Positions 16,994 through 25,233 of a stretch of DNA of 41,183 nt are shown piece after piece (the first letter of the stretch is position 1; each line of letters begins with the position of its first letter). A program made the translations under genes and the position numbers. The notes beneath the pieces are model-generated. The model was given only the letters and a program-made list of their open reading frames with translations, was not told the DNA's origin and made no database searches. The stretch is from Verrucomicrobiota bacterium (GTDB taxonomy: Bacteria > Verrucomicrobiota > Verrucomicrobiia > Chthoniobacterales > UBA10450): assembly GCA_003218135.1 (NCBI GenBank), contig QHNQ01000145.1:1-41183 (forward strand), read 5' to 3'.

Positions 16994-18430
16994 ATGAATG
17001 GGATTTCGTTTGCAAGAGTCCAACAACCAACTAACCCTGAAGCTTTCACCCCGCGAACCGCTCTCACAATGCACCAAGTTGTAAGCACACCTGCCCCGGC
17101 GCCTTTGACGGCGAAGCAGCGTCGCGCCCGACGCAAAAAGCAAATCATTTGCAGTTCCATCGGCCTGGTCGTGCTTTGCATCGCTGCGTCGATTATCTGG
17201 AGCAAGCGCGAGAAAGCGGTTCCGGTTACCACGGAGAAGGCGATTCGTAAAACTATCGTGCAGACAGTTTCAGCAACAGGAAAGGTGCAACCGGAAACAG
17301 AAGTAAAAATTTCTCCCGAGGTCGCGGGCGAAATCATCGAGCTACCGGTGGAAGACGGAAAGCGAGTCAAGCAAGGCGATCTGCTTGTACGGATCAAACC
17401 GGATTCGTACAAGGCGCTCGTGGAGCAACAGGAAGCGGCGATCAGCGCAGCGAAAGCAACAAATCTTCAGCAGAAGGCGACGATGCTGAAGACCGAGCAC
17501 GATTTCAAGCGAGCGGAAGACCTGTTCAGTAAGAAGCTAATTTCAGAACAGGAATACAATGCAGCTGAAGCAGCGTATGACGTTGCGAAGAACACTTACG
17601 AAAGCTCGCTCCATGAGATTGAGCGCGCGCAGGCTGGCTCGAGTCAGGCGCGCGATCAGCTGTCAAAGACGACAATTTATTCCCCGATCGATGGCACGGT
17701 CACAGTTCTCAACAGCAAACAGGGCGAACGTCTGGTGGCGACAGGGCAATTTGCCGGCACGGAAGTCATGCGCGTTGCTGATCTCAGCCACATGGAAGCG
17801 CGTGTCGATGTGAACGAAAACGACGTCGTAAGTGTCAAGGTGGGCGACAAGGCCGAGATCAAAATTGACGCCTACGGCGATCGGAAATTTCATGGCACGG
17901 TTTATCAAATCGCCAACACTGGAAAAACAACCGGCGCGGGCACTCAGGAAGAGGTCACCAATTTTGAGGTGAAAATTCGAATCGAAGACGCTGCCGTGAC
18001 GTTGAAGCCCGCGCTGAGTTGTACGGCGGAAATCCATACAAACGAGGCGAAAGACGTCGTGGCAGTGCCGATGCAGGCCGTGACCATTCGCACCGGCGAG
18101 AGCAATTTGAGTCCAGAGGAAATCGAAAAGAAAAGGCAGAAGGTCGCGCAGCGCGACAAGGGCGATAACAACGCGGAGTTCGTCAATGAGCGAGCCGAGA
18201 AAGCGGCACAAAAAGAAGAGCGCGAAAAAGTCTCCAAGGTCGTGTTCCTCAAAAAAGGAACCAACGCCCAGATAGTGAAAGTAACGACCGGTATTTCCGA
18301 CGATACTTACACCGAAATCAAAAGCGGTATTCAGCCTGGCGACGAGGTGATCTCGGGAAGTTACAGCGTGATCAGCCGAAAATTGAAAGACGGCATCAAG
18401 GTCACGTACGACAAGGAAGGAATGAAGTAA
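16994..18430 (+). CDS. macA: Periplasmic adaptor of a MacAB-type exporter (RND/HlyD family)
   Basis: This membrane-fusion protein would bridge an ABC exporter and an outer-membrane channel. The 478-residue product has a cytoplasmic N-terminus, one membrane anchor at about 51-69, a lipoyl half-motif (ISPEVAGEIIELPVEDGKRV), a long coiled-coil hairpin (about 145-220), the second lipoyl half (TIYSPIDGTVTVLNSKQGE), and beta-barrel and membrane-proximal domains. An unusual highly charged insert at about 371-420 (many E and K) interrupts the last domain. The start could also be ATG 17069. The ATPase and permeases follow directly, which supports the role. The substrate is unknown. Confidence 0.88.
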   Translation: MNGISFARVQQPTNPEAFTPRTALTMHQVVSTPAPAPLTAKQRRARRKKQIICSSIGLVVLCIAASIIWSKREKAVPVTTEKAIRKTIVQTVSATGKVQPETEVKISPEVAGEIIELPVEDGKRVKQGDLLVRIKPDSYKALVEQQEAAISAAKATNLQQKATMLKTEHDFKRAEDLFSKKLISEQEYNAAEAAYDVAKNTYESSLHEIERAQAGSSQARDQLSKTTIYSPIDGTVTVLNSKQGERLVATGQFAGTEVMRVADLSHMEARVDVNENDVVSVKVGDKAEIKIDAYGDRKFHGTVYQIANTGKTTGAGTQEEVTNFEVKIRIEDAAVTLKPALSCTAEIHTNEAKDVVAVPMQAVTIRTGESNLSPEEIEKKRQKVAQRDKGDNNAEFVNERAEKAAQKEEREKVSKVVFLKKGTNAQIVKVTTGISDDTYTEIKSGIQPGDEVISGSYSVISRKLKDGIKVTYDKEGMK

Positions 18431-18457
18431 TCTCGACGAGCGACTATCGACATTGCG

Positions 18458-19216
18458 ATGGAGACTCGAAACTCAATCAGACCGCCTGGGCCGGTCGTGA
18501 TCGACATTGAGAACATCACTAAAGACTACGTGATGGGCGAGGAAGTGGTTCGTGCGCTGCGCGGTGTCAACCTGAAGATTCATCGCAACGAATACATCGC
18601 CATAATGGGGCCGAGCGGCAGCGGCAAATCCACGCTCATGAACATGCTCGGTTGTCTCGATACCCCGACCTCCGGCCGCTACGAATTCAATGGCAAGAAC
18701 GTTGCCGAAATGGATGACGACGAGCTTGCGGCCGTTCGCAATCGCGAGATCGGCTTCGTGTTTCAAACCTTCAATCTTCTGCCCAGATCGACATCCCTGC
18801 GTAATGTGGAACTGCCGCTCATCTACGCGGGCATCCAGCCCGAGCGGCGTGTAGAACGCGCGACCCAGGTACTGACAGACGTGGGCTTGGGCGATCGCAT
18901 TCATCACAAACCGAACGAACTTTCTGGCGGCCAACGCCAGCGAGTGGCCATTGCCCGCGCGCTCGTGAACGGACCATCGATTATTCTCGCCGACGAGCCC
19001 ACCGGTAACCTCGACTCGAAAACGGGCGAAGAAATCATGGAACTCTTGGAGGATTTATATCGTCGCGGCAACACGATCATTCTCGTGACGCATGAACGCG
19101 ATATCGCTGCGCACGCGCGTCGAACCGTGCATTTGCGCGACGGACTCATCGAGATGGATCACGCCGGATTCATTGCGGAGCTCGATATGCCCGTTGCTAC
19201 ACAAACATCGGCATGA
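18458..19216 (+). CDS. MacB-type ABC transporter ATP-binding protein
   Basis: The 252-residue ATPase of the LolD/MacB class energises the two FtsX-like permeases downstream. Motifs: Walker [10 protein letters not shown] at 51-59, Q-loop FQTFNLLP around 102-109, signature LSGGQ at 155-159, Walker B IILADE at 175-180, D-loop, and switch His H212. It is separate from its permease, unlike E. coli MacB, where both are fused. The permease gene overlaps its stop by 4 bp. Lipoprotein release (LolD) is an alternative, but the adjacent MacA adaptor favours export. Confidence 0.93.
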   Translation: METRNSIRPPGPVVIDIENITKDYVMGEEVVRALRGVNLKIHRNEYIAIMGPSGSGKSTLMNMLGCLDTPTSGRYEFNGKNVAEMDDDELAAVRNREIGFVFQTFNLLPRSTSLRNVELPLIYAGIQPERRVERATQVLTDVGLGDRIHHKPNELSGGQRQRVAIARALVNGPSIILADEPTGNLDSKTGEEIMELLEDLYRRGNTIILVTHERDIAAHARRTVHLRDGLIEMDHAGFIAELDMPVATQTSA

Positions 19217-20271
19217 AACGCCTTCTATACGAGCTGAGCGAAAGTTGGAAAATCGCAGCGGCGCAAATGCGCTCGAATCTGACGCGCTCAACACTCACCG
19301 CCCTCGGGGTGATCATTGGCATTATCGCCGTGACGTTGATGGGCACCGCAGTGAACGGGATCTCTATCGGTTTCGACAAAAGCATGGCAGTTCTCGGCGA
19401 CGACGTCTTGTACGTGACGCAATGGCCGTGGAAGCCAGTAGACGACTGGTGGAACTACCGGGACCGCAAAAAGATCAAAACTGACTACACCGAGACATTA
19501 AACAGGATGATCGCGGCAACGCCGAATTCGAACCTAGTCATCGCAGTCCCGACGTCGAATTTGATGCGATCAATCAAATATGGCGGCAACCAGGTCGACA
19601 ACGTCTTCGTGCTCGGGACGACGTCGGACTTCATCGTAATTGGTTTGTTCAGCTGGGACTCAATGGTGGCGATGCCGCTCGGCGCGTTTAACAAATATTT
19701 CTCCGCTAAAAGTGATTCGGACGTGCGTGTGAAAGTAAAAGACAAGACCAGACTCGCCGATGCGAAGGACGAGCTCACTGGTTTGATGCGACGCGTGCGC
19801 GGATTGCCCCCCGAGAAAAAGGACGATTTCTCGATCAACGAGCAACAGGCATTCAAGAGCACGCTCGATCCGGTGAAAAACTCAATTGCGATCGCCGGAC
19901 TGTTCATTACTGGCCTGTCCCTTTTCGTCGGCGCGATCGGCATCATGAACATCACGTTCGTCAGCGTAAAAGAGCGCACAAAGGAAATCGGAACACGCAA
20001 AGCGCTTGGCGCGCGGCGGCGAACGATCCTGCTGCAATTCCTGATCGAATCGACGGCGCTTTGTCTCCTCGGCGGGTTCATCGGGCTGGCGTTTGCCTAT
20101 CTAATGTGCTTCGGAATTGGCAAAGCGTTTCCGTCTTTTCCAATCCATTTCTCGGTGGGCTTGGTGTTTCTAAGCATGATTGTCTCAATACTGACCGGCT
20201 TGTTCTCGGGTTTCGCGCCAGCTTGGACAGCGTCCCGTCTCGATCCAGTAGCGGCACTGAGATATGAATAG
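19213..20271 (+). CDS. MacB/FtsX-family ABC permease 1
   Basis: The 352-residue protein has one membrane helix near the N-terminus (about 23-50), a periplasmic MacB core domain (about 50-220), and three C-terminal helices (about 222-247, 273-305, 312-340), the FtsX/MacB topology. The cytoplasmic loop motif [20 protein letters not shown] is the coupling element typical of MacB. It is translationally coupled to the ATPase by a 4-bp overlap. A repeat with a gene remnant separates it from the second permease. The two permeases share ends such as DPVAALRYE and DPIEALRYE, so they are paralogues and could form a heterodimer. Confidence 0.92.
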   Translation: MKRLLYELSESWKIAAAQMRSNLTRSTLTALGVIIGIIAVTLMGTAVNGISIGFDKSMAVLGDDVLYVTQWPWKPVDDWWNYRDRKKIKTDYTETLNRMIAATPNSNLVIAVPTSNLMRSIKYGGNQVDNVFVLGTTSDFIVIGLFSWDSMVAMPLGAFNKYFSAKSDSDVRVKVKDKTRLADAKDELTGLMRRVRGLPPEKKDDFSINEQQAFKSTLDPVKNSIAIAGLFITGLSLFVGAIGIMNITFVSVKERTKEIGTRKALGARRRTILLQFLIESTALCLLGGFIGLAFAYLMCFGIGKAFPSFPIHFSVGLVFLSMIVSILTGLFSGFAPAWTASRLDPVAALRYE

Positions 20272-20275
20272 ACCT

Positions 20276-20433
20276 TTAACCGCAGAGGACGCAGAGGACA
20301 CAGAGACTGTGAAGAATTTGAATCAACTCACGGATGCGATCATTGGTGCCGCTATGGAAGTTGACCGGACGCGGCCTCGTTGAGGAGGTCAGGTTATGAT
20401 TCAGCTCTGCGAACTCTGCGCCCTCTGCGGTAA
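20276..20433. repeat. Inverted repeat element (family C, copy 1) between the two permeases
   Basis: The left end reads TTAACCGCAGAGGACGCAGA and the right end CTCTGCGCCCTCTGCGGTAA, imperfect complements. The interior holds a short remnant of a gene. A second copy of the same end sequences, without the remnant, lies at 27671-27749. Confidence 0.8.
20309..20383 (+). pseudogene. Remnant of a GxxExxxY-family gene inside repeat C
   Basis: From GTG 20309 the frame reads KNLNQLTDAIIGAAMEVDRT and then stops at 20383. This matches the N-terminus of GxxExxxY proteins (PD-(D/E)XK nuclease-like, about 125 residues; typically IIGAAMEVHRELGPGLLE). Shifting the frame after DRT gives RGLVEEVRL, matching the GPGLLE region, then a stop. 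The gene is therefore frameshifted and cut to about 35 codons. The family assignment rests on memory of its N-terminus. Confidence 0.55.
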
Positions 20434-20446
20434 ATAAACGTTTGAA

Positions 20447-21688
20447 ATGCTATTCGGCGAAATCATAAAAATGGCGTGGTCGTCGCTCGGCGCGAATAAA
20501 CTGCGCTCGGCGCTGACAATGCTTGGCATCACCATCGGCGTGTTCTCGGTGATTTCAGTCATGACTGCTATTGGCGCATTGCAATATTCAATTGAGAACG
20601 GCATTAGCTTTCTCGGGTCGAATATTTTCCAGTTTGCCAAATACCCAGCCAATGTCAGTGCGAGCGGCGATGTGCAGGAAAAATTTCGGAACCGCCACAA
20701 TATTTCCTACAAACAGGCGATTCATTATTATCGGTTGATGGAAGGCGAGGCGCGCGAGATTTGCCTCAAGAGTTTTGGTTATGAAGTAAAAGGCCAGGCG
20801 GTTTACAACGGGGTTAAGACGACGCCGAGCCTTCTCATCGTTGGGACGAATCGAAGTTTTCTTACTGCCAACGCGCACACGCTCGGTTACGGCCGCAATT
20901 TGAATGATGAAGATGTCGAGCTTTCGCGGCGCGTCATCGTTGTGGGAAAGGTTGTAGAGAAAAGGCTGTTTCCACACGAAACGCCGATCGGTAAAGTCAT
21001 ACGCGTGAGCGGACACACGTACACAATCGTCGGCGTGCTGGCGGAAAAAGGGACCGCATTCGGCCAGAGCCAGGACGACCTTGTGCTCATGCCGATTACG
21101 CGCTTTTTCGAGGATTACGGCGAGGCCAAACGTACCGTCAACATCGCGACGCAAGCGTTCACGCAAGACACGTACAACCGCACATTTGATCGTGCGATCG
21201 GCGCCATGCGGATCGCCCGCGGCTTGCGCCCCGATCAGCCGAACGATTTCGAGATTTACAGTAACGACTCGCTCAAGAGTGCGTTCGTTAACGTTGCGGG
21301 CTACGTGCGAGTAGGCGCGTTCGTCATCAGTTTCATTGCGCTCGTCGCTGCCGGAATCGGCATCATGAACATCATGCTGGTAAGCGTCACCGAACGGACA
21401 AAGGAAATCGGGGTTCGCAAATCGATCGGTGCCCGCAGTCGCGATATCCTGCGTCAATTTTTAACCGAGGCCGTCTTCATTTCCGAGGCCGGCGGTATGC
21501 TCGGAATCGTTCTTGGAATCATCGTCGGCGACATGCTCGCAGCGTGGCTCAAGGTGGACCTAATTTTCCCTTACGGCTGGGCGATTGCGGGCCTTCTCGT
21601 CTGCTCGGCAATCGGCATCGCCTTTGGTCTCTACCCCGCCTATCGCGCCGCTAACCTCGATCCCATCGAAGCACTGCGTTACGAATGA
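20447..21688 (+). CDS. MacB/FtsX-family ABC permease 2
   Basis: The 413-residue permease has the same plan as permease 1: an N-terminal helix (about 19-45), a larger periplasmic core (about 46-275), and three C-terminal helices with the coupling motif SVTERTKEIGVRKSIGARSR. It retains the complete MacB core including the GYGRNLNDED-type segment (LGYGRNLNDEDVELSRRVIV), so it is the more canonical MacB permease. The ATG at 20447 follows repeat C, so the repeat splits the operon. A lipoprotein gene follows in the same direction. Confidence 0.92.
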   Translation: MLFGEIIKMAWSSLGANKLRSALTMLGITIGVFSVISVMTAIGALQYSIENGISFLGSNIFQFAKYPANVSASGDVQEKFRNRHNISYKQAIHYYRLMEGEAREICLKSFGYEVKGQAVYNGVKTTPSLLIVGTNRSFLTANAHTLGYGRNLNDEDVELSRRVIVVGKVVEKRLFPHETPIGKVIRVSGHTYTIVGVLAEKGTAFGQSQDDLVLMPITRFFEDYGEAKRTVNIATQAFTQDTYNRTFDRAIGAMRIARGLRPDQPNDFEIYSNDSLKSAFVNVAGYVRVGAFVISFIALVAAGIGIMNIMLVSVTERTKEIGVRKSIGARSRDILRQFLTEAVFISEAGGMLGIVLGIIVGDMLAAWLKVDLIFPYGWAIAGLLVCSAIGIAFGLYPAYRAANLDPIEALRYE

Positions 21689-21716
21689 ACAAGCTGACTC
21701 GTTAAGTTTTCGTGCC

Positions 21717-22451
21717 GTGAATCGCTTGGCGGTGATTGCCGTTTTCGCCCTGTGCAGCTGCACGAAATTTTCTGAAACGAGTTTTACTGGCACATGGCGG
21801 GCGGAAACGGCAGACATTGTGCAGGAAATCGCACTCAGCAGAGATCACATGTTTGTTGCATGGGTAAGCGAAAAGAATGCACTAACTACCCCGAGTTGTC
21901 CTACTAGCGCAGGCACGTGGAGGCTGCAAAATGGACAAATTGCCGTTCATTTCACTTCTTCAATTGGGCTCGACAAATGGGAACCCGAGGACAAACAAGT
22001 TCAGTTTATGATCGTGAAGGCCACAGGAGATACATTGGAGCTCGTAGATCCCAACGAAAAACGTGTTCTCAGCTACAAGCGGCTATTTCCTGACTCCACC
22101 GTGAGGGCATGCACACGCGACGTTGTCGATACCGATTTGTTCGGTTCTTGGCGTGTCCACTATAATACGCATGACTACGAAATCGTCCTTGGGCGAGATC
22201 ACAGCATCGGCGTGTTCGCAAACATGCCAAATTGGCGTGAGCCGGGAAAAGGTGACGTAAGAGAGCAGCTCTGGGCAGGTATATGGTGCACGGCAAATGG
22301 AAAACTGCTAACAGAGATGAAAACCGTGCCGAGCTTCAAAGGCGAAGCGATTGAAATGCGGCATCGCCAGTGGCCAATCATCGGCATCGAAACCAGTCGA
22401 ATTGCAGTCCGAGACGGTCCAGTTCGCTACGTGTGGCAGCGGCTGAACTGA
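21717..22451 (+). CDS. Putative lipoprotein of unknown function
   Basis: From GTG 21717 the product has 244 residues. The N-terminus (MNRLAVIAVFALCSCTKF) is a short lipoprotein signal with C15 as likely lipidated Cys (the lipobox LCSC is not ideal). The mature protein seems to contain two related beta domains, each beginning with a GTWRAE- or GSWRVH-type strand (about 25-130 and 140-244), suggesting an internal duplication. The frame is open upstream into permease 2 (to 21585), but that part is antisignal and unlikely. It lies 28 bp after permease 2, so it could be a partner of the exporter; this is inference from position only. Confidence 0.7.
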   Translation: MNRLAVIAVFALCSCTKFSETSFTGTWRAETADIVQEIALSRDHMFVAWVSEKNALTTPSCPTSAGTWRLQNGQIAVHFTSSIGLDKWEPEDKQVQFMIVKATGDTLELVDPNEKRVLSYKRLFPDSTVRACTRDVVDTDLFGSWRVHYNTHDYEIVLGRDHSIGVFANMPNWREPGKGDVREQLWAGIWCTANGKLLTEMKTVPSFKGEAIEMRHRQWPIIGIETSRIAVRDGPVRYVWQRLN

Positions 22452-22503
22452 TTTTATCAACGCAGCGCCGCACCGAGTGGACGCCGCAGTACGGCATGTC
22501 TAC

Positions 22504-23799
22504 CTACTCCAACCCAAGCGCCTTGAAGGTCGAACCGACGTGCTTGAAATGAATGTCGAGCGAGCAAAGGCGATCGATTTCTTCCGGTGAAAGTTTCGCG
22601 ACGATTTCCGCTTCGCATTTTGCGTTTTCGGCAAATGTCCCCTCGCCTTTCCAAGTTTTCATAGCGGCGCGTTGAACCGCTTCATAAGCAGCTTTGCGTT
22701 CCGCACCCGCGTTCGTCAGAGCAAGCAGGACCGACTGGCTGAAATACAGTCCCTTCGTGAGGGCGAGATTCTGCGCCATTCGCTCGGGATAGACCTGCAA
22801 TTTTTCGACGATGTCTCGCAATTTCGCGAGCATGTAATCGAGCAGGATGCATGAATCCGGCAGAATGATTCGCTCGGCGCTCGAGTGACTGATATCGCGC
22901 TCGTGCCAGAGCGCCACGTTCTCCAGCGCAACGACTGCATTCCCGCGAATGACGCGCGCCAAACCGCTCAAGCGTTCGCTTGTGATTGGATTGCGCTTGT
23001 GCGGCATGGCGGAGCTGCCTTTCTGGCCTTCGCCGAAAAACTCTTCAACTTCAAGCACCTCGGTGCGCTGGAGATGACGGAATTCTGTCGCCCAACGATC
23101 GATGCTCGATGCGATGACGGCGAGCGTTGCCATAAATTCCGCGTGGCGGTCGCGCTGCACGATCTGAGTTGAGAGTGTCGCCGGTTTTAGTCCGAGTTTT
23201 TCGCAAACCGCGCGCTCGATCTTAGGATCGATGTGCGCATGAGTACCGACCGCTCCACTGATTTTGCCGACGCGGATGCGTTCGCGCGTTTGGGTGAGCC
23301 GCTCGATGGCGCGGCGGAATTCATCATACATGAGCGCGAGCTTCAGACCGAATGTGATCGGCTCGGCGTGCACGCCGTGGCTGCGGCCGATCATCGGAGT
23401 CATCTTGAACCGGCACGCCTGCCCAGCAATAGCGGTGCGTAGCGTTTGCAGATCGTCGAGCAGAATTTGGCACGACTCGTTCAGTTGGACGGCGAGGGTT
23501 GTGTCCAAAATATCTGATGAAGTCAGCCCCTGATGAATCCAGCGTGCTGCCGGACCGACCGATTCAGCTACGTTCTCTAGAAAAGCGATGACGTCGTGAT
23601 CCGTACGCTTTTCAATTTCCAAGATTTTCGGGATTGAAAATCGCGCCCGCTTGCGAATCTCCGCAGCGTCCTCTTTTGGGATCTGACACAGCTCCGCCAT
23701 CGCCTCGCAGGCGAGCACTTCGATCTCCAGCCAAATCTGAAACTTGCGCTCATCCGACCAGATCTTGCTCATCTCTGGCCGGGAATAACGATCGATCAC
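22504..23799 (-). CDS. purB: Adenylosuccinate lyase
   Basis: PurB cleaves SAICAR and adenylosuccinate, releasing fumarate, in purine synthesis. The 431-residue protein is of normal length for the short (B. subtilis-like) form. It has TDHDV at 67-71, TSSDILDT at 93-100, the general-acid region GRSHGVHAEP at 138-147 (H141), and the mobile signature loop GSSAMPHKRNP at 261-271. The start is GTG at 23799; the family N-terminus (MIDRYSRPEMSKIWSDERKF) leaves little doubt. It is convergent with the lipoprotein gene and has no operon partner. Confidence 0.96.
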   Translation of the reverse strand: MIDRYSRPEMSKIWSDERKFQIWLEIEVLACEAMAELCQIPKEDAAEIRKRARFSIPKILEIEKRTDHDVIAFLENVAESVGPAARWIHQGLTSSDILDTTLAVQLNESCQILLDDLQTLRTAIAGQACRFKMTPMIGRSHGVHAEPITFGLKLALMYDEFRRAIERLTQTRERIRVGKISGAVGTHAHIDPKIERAVCEKLGLKPATLSTQIVQRDRHAEFMATLAVIASSIDRWATEFRHLQRTEVLEVEEFFGEGQKGSSAMPHKRNPITSERLSGLARVIRGNAVVALENVALWHERDISHSSAERIILPDSCILLDYMLAKLRDIVEKLQVYPERMAQNLALTKGLYFSQSVLLALTNAGAERKAAYEAVQRAAMKTWKGEGTFAENAKCEAEIVAKLSPEEIDRLCSLDIHFKHVGSTFKALGLE

Positions 23800-23960
23800 T
23801 GCGTTAAGATAAAAGCGACCGACTCACGCGAAAAGTGTTTTGTTGACGCGATCGACGCTAACATTAGGAGCCGAAACTGAGGCCGAACGCCGTAATGTGA
23901 GCTGTCCTCAGCGCGTTGGATCTGGGGCCGACAACACGAAGTCCGCTGAGACAGAGGTCC

Positions 23961-23998
23961 AAAAACAAAATCGCTCCAGCGACAGAACACGGGAGCGA
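23961..23998 (-). terminator. Rho-independent terminator of the small gene at 24028-24294
   Basis: On the minus strand TCGCTCCC (23998-23991) pairs with GGAGCGA (23977-23971) and is followed at once by TTTTGTTTTT (23970-23961). The hairpin plus T-run lies about 30 bases past the stop codon of the small gene. It is the clearest intrinsic terminator I see in the window. Confidence 0.75.
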
Positions 23999-24027
23999 CT
24001 TCTCAGAATCGTTATTCGGTCCGCCGT

Positions 24028-24294
24028 CTAACAGACGCGCGCGCGCAGGTAACGTCCGTTGTCGTCCAAGCGCACCCGGCCACTGGCAAGAAGATCCGCA
24101 ACGGTTGCGACCGTTTCCCTGCTGCTGTTGGTGCAGGAACTCACTGCCAGGATGAGATCGCCAAGAGACAACCTGGTGCGCCGCTTTAGAATTTGCCGAT
24201 TTCTTTTCATATTGTGTCTGCTTTTCCGGAGAGCAGTTCCGGTGCCATTCCCTGATGCGAATATCTCATCCATAAACCCAATGCAGTTATTCAT
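24028..24294 (-). CDS. Small basic protein of unknown function
   Basis: From ATG 24294 the protein is 88 residues. Its second half is a compact basic domain (KRRTRLSLGDLILAVSSCTN, then ETVATVADLLASGRVRLDD) with the look of a small helical, perhaps winged-helix-like, module. I do not recognise a named family. Support for a real gene: AGGTG nine bases before the ATG, a strong intrinsic terminator just after the stop, and no overlapping alternative. Such a monocistronic unit is rare here. A start at the internal ATG for MKRNRQ (about 24210) would give only the domain. The gaps on both sides (23800-23960 and 24295-24499) hold nothing else I can assign. Confidence 0.65.
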   Translation of the reverse strand: MNNCIGFMDEIFASGNGTGTALRKSRHNMKRNRQILKRRTRLSLGDLILAVSSCTNSSRETVATVADLLASGRVRLDDNGRYLRARVC

Positions 24295-24499
24295 ACTTTG
24301 TTCACCTACCACTGACCGTTGAGCGACACTTTTGTTCAATTTTCAAACACAAATCTTGCGACAGCCTCTCGCTCAGTGAGGCGCCGAGGGAGGCGTCTTG
24401 CGTCAGCCGCCTGCGGAGGTCTTTGGCGGCGGTTAGGAAATTCGGTCTCCGAATATGGGAACGTATGCGGCTTTTTCTGGCAGGTTGCCAGGGCGCTGC

Positions 24500-25132
24500 C
24501 TATGCGCTGGAACGCGGCTTCAGCAACCGCAGAGTGAGCATGTAAAGAGCTGCGAAAAGCGCGATCACCAGCAGGATCCCGCGCGATTGTCCTTGGATAA
24601 AGCGCACAAGCGCATCCGGATTAGTCAAGAGCTCGGGTTCAATGCGATATGCTTTGTCGCCAAGGTAAGCCAGGATCGAGCACCAGAGCGCCGAACCAGC
24701 GATGGTGACGATACTGAAAACGCCGAAGTTCATCCGAACGATCCCCGCCGGGATCGAGATCAAATGGCGAACCACGGGAAGCAGACGCGCGAAAAAGACG
24801 CCCCCTGCTTCATAGCGCGCCAGCCAATTCTCGGCTTGTTCCAGTTTTTTAGGACTGATGAGAACGAACCGACCGTACTTTACGATAAGCGGACGTCCAA
24901 TGAGCCGTGATGCCCAGTACGTGATGGCCGAACCCAAATACGATCCCACTGTCCCGGCCAGCACCACCCCAACAGGATTCAATTTTCCTTGCGCGGCCAA
25001 AAATGCAGCCGGCGGAATGACGATCTCGCTCGGGACCGGAAAGATAGAGCTCTCCATCGCCATCAACACGACAATCCCGGTATATCCACCGGTCAATACC
25101 CAAGAGAACCAAGTTTCAAGAAGATGATGCAT
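24500..25132 (-). CDS. DedA family membrane protein (VTT/SNARE-associated domain)
   Basis: DedA proteins are inner-membrane proteins; some members flip undecaprenyl phosphate or phosphatidylethanolamine. The 210-residue product has the family features: an N-terminal amphipathic helix, a re-entrant loop with MESSIFPVPSEIVIPPAAFL (the conserved acidic residue and E..P motif), GSYLGSAITYWASRLIGRP, and RLLPVVRHLISIPAGIVRM carrying the conserved Arg residues. The C-terminal helices complete the fold. The start at 25132 sits right beside a half copy of the dispersed repeat A. The partner and exact substrate cannot be told from context. Confidence 0.9.
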   Translation of the reverse strand: MHHLLETWFSWVLTGGYTGIVVLMAMESSIFPVPSEIVIPPAAFLAAQGKLNPVGVVLAGTVGSYLGSAITYWASRLIGRPLIVKYGRFVLISPKKLEQAENWLARYEAGGVFFARLLPVVRHLISIPAGIVRMNFGVFSIVTIAGSALWCSILAYLGDKAYRIEPELLTNPDALVRFIQGQSRGILLVIALFAALYMLTLRLLKPRSSA

Positions 25133-25134
25133 AT

Positions 25135-25165
25135 TGTCATTCCGAGCGAAGTCGAGGAATCTCTC
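25135..25165. repeat. Half copy of dispersed repeat family A (copy 5)
   Basis: Only the left end is present, TGTCATTCCGAGCGAAGTCG followed by AGGAATCTC. The right end (GCTCAGGATGAC type) is missing, so this is a truncated copy between divergent dedA and the ABC exporter. Confidence 0.65.
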
Positions 25166-25233
25166 GATTCGGGCCGCAATAAAGTTTGCCCCTAGTTCAG
25201 TCTAAAAACGAAAATCCGCAATCCAAAATTCAC

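Noticed and set aside
20588-21457. Open frame of 289 codons on the minus strand
   Set aside because: Antisense to MacB-type permease 2; no family motif and composition typical of a shadow frame.
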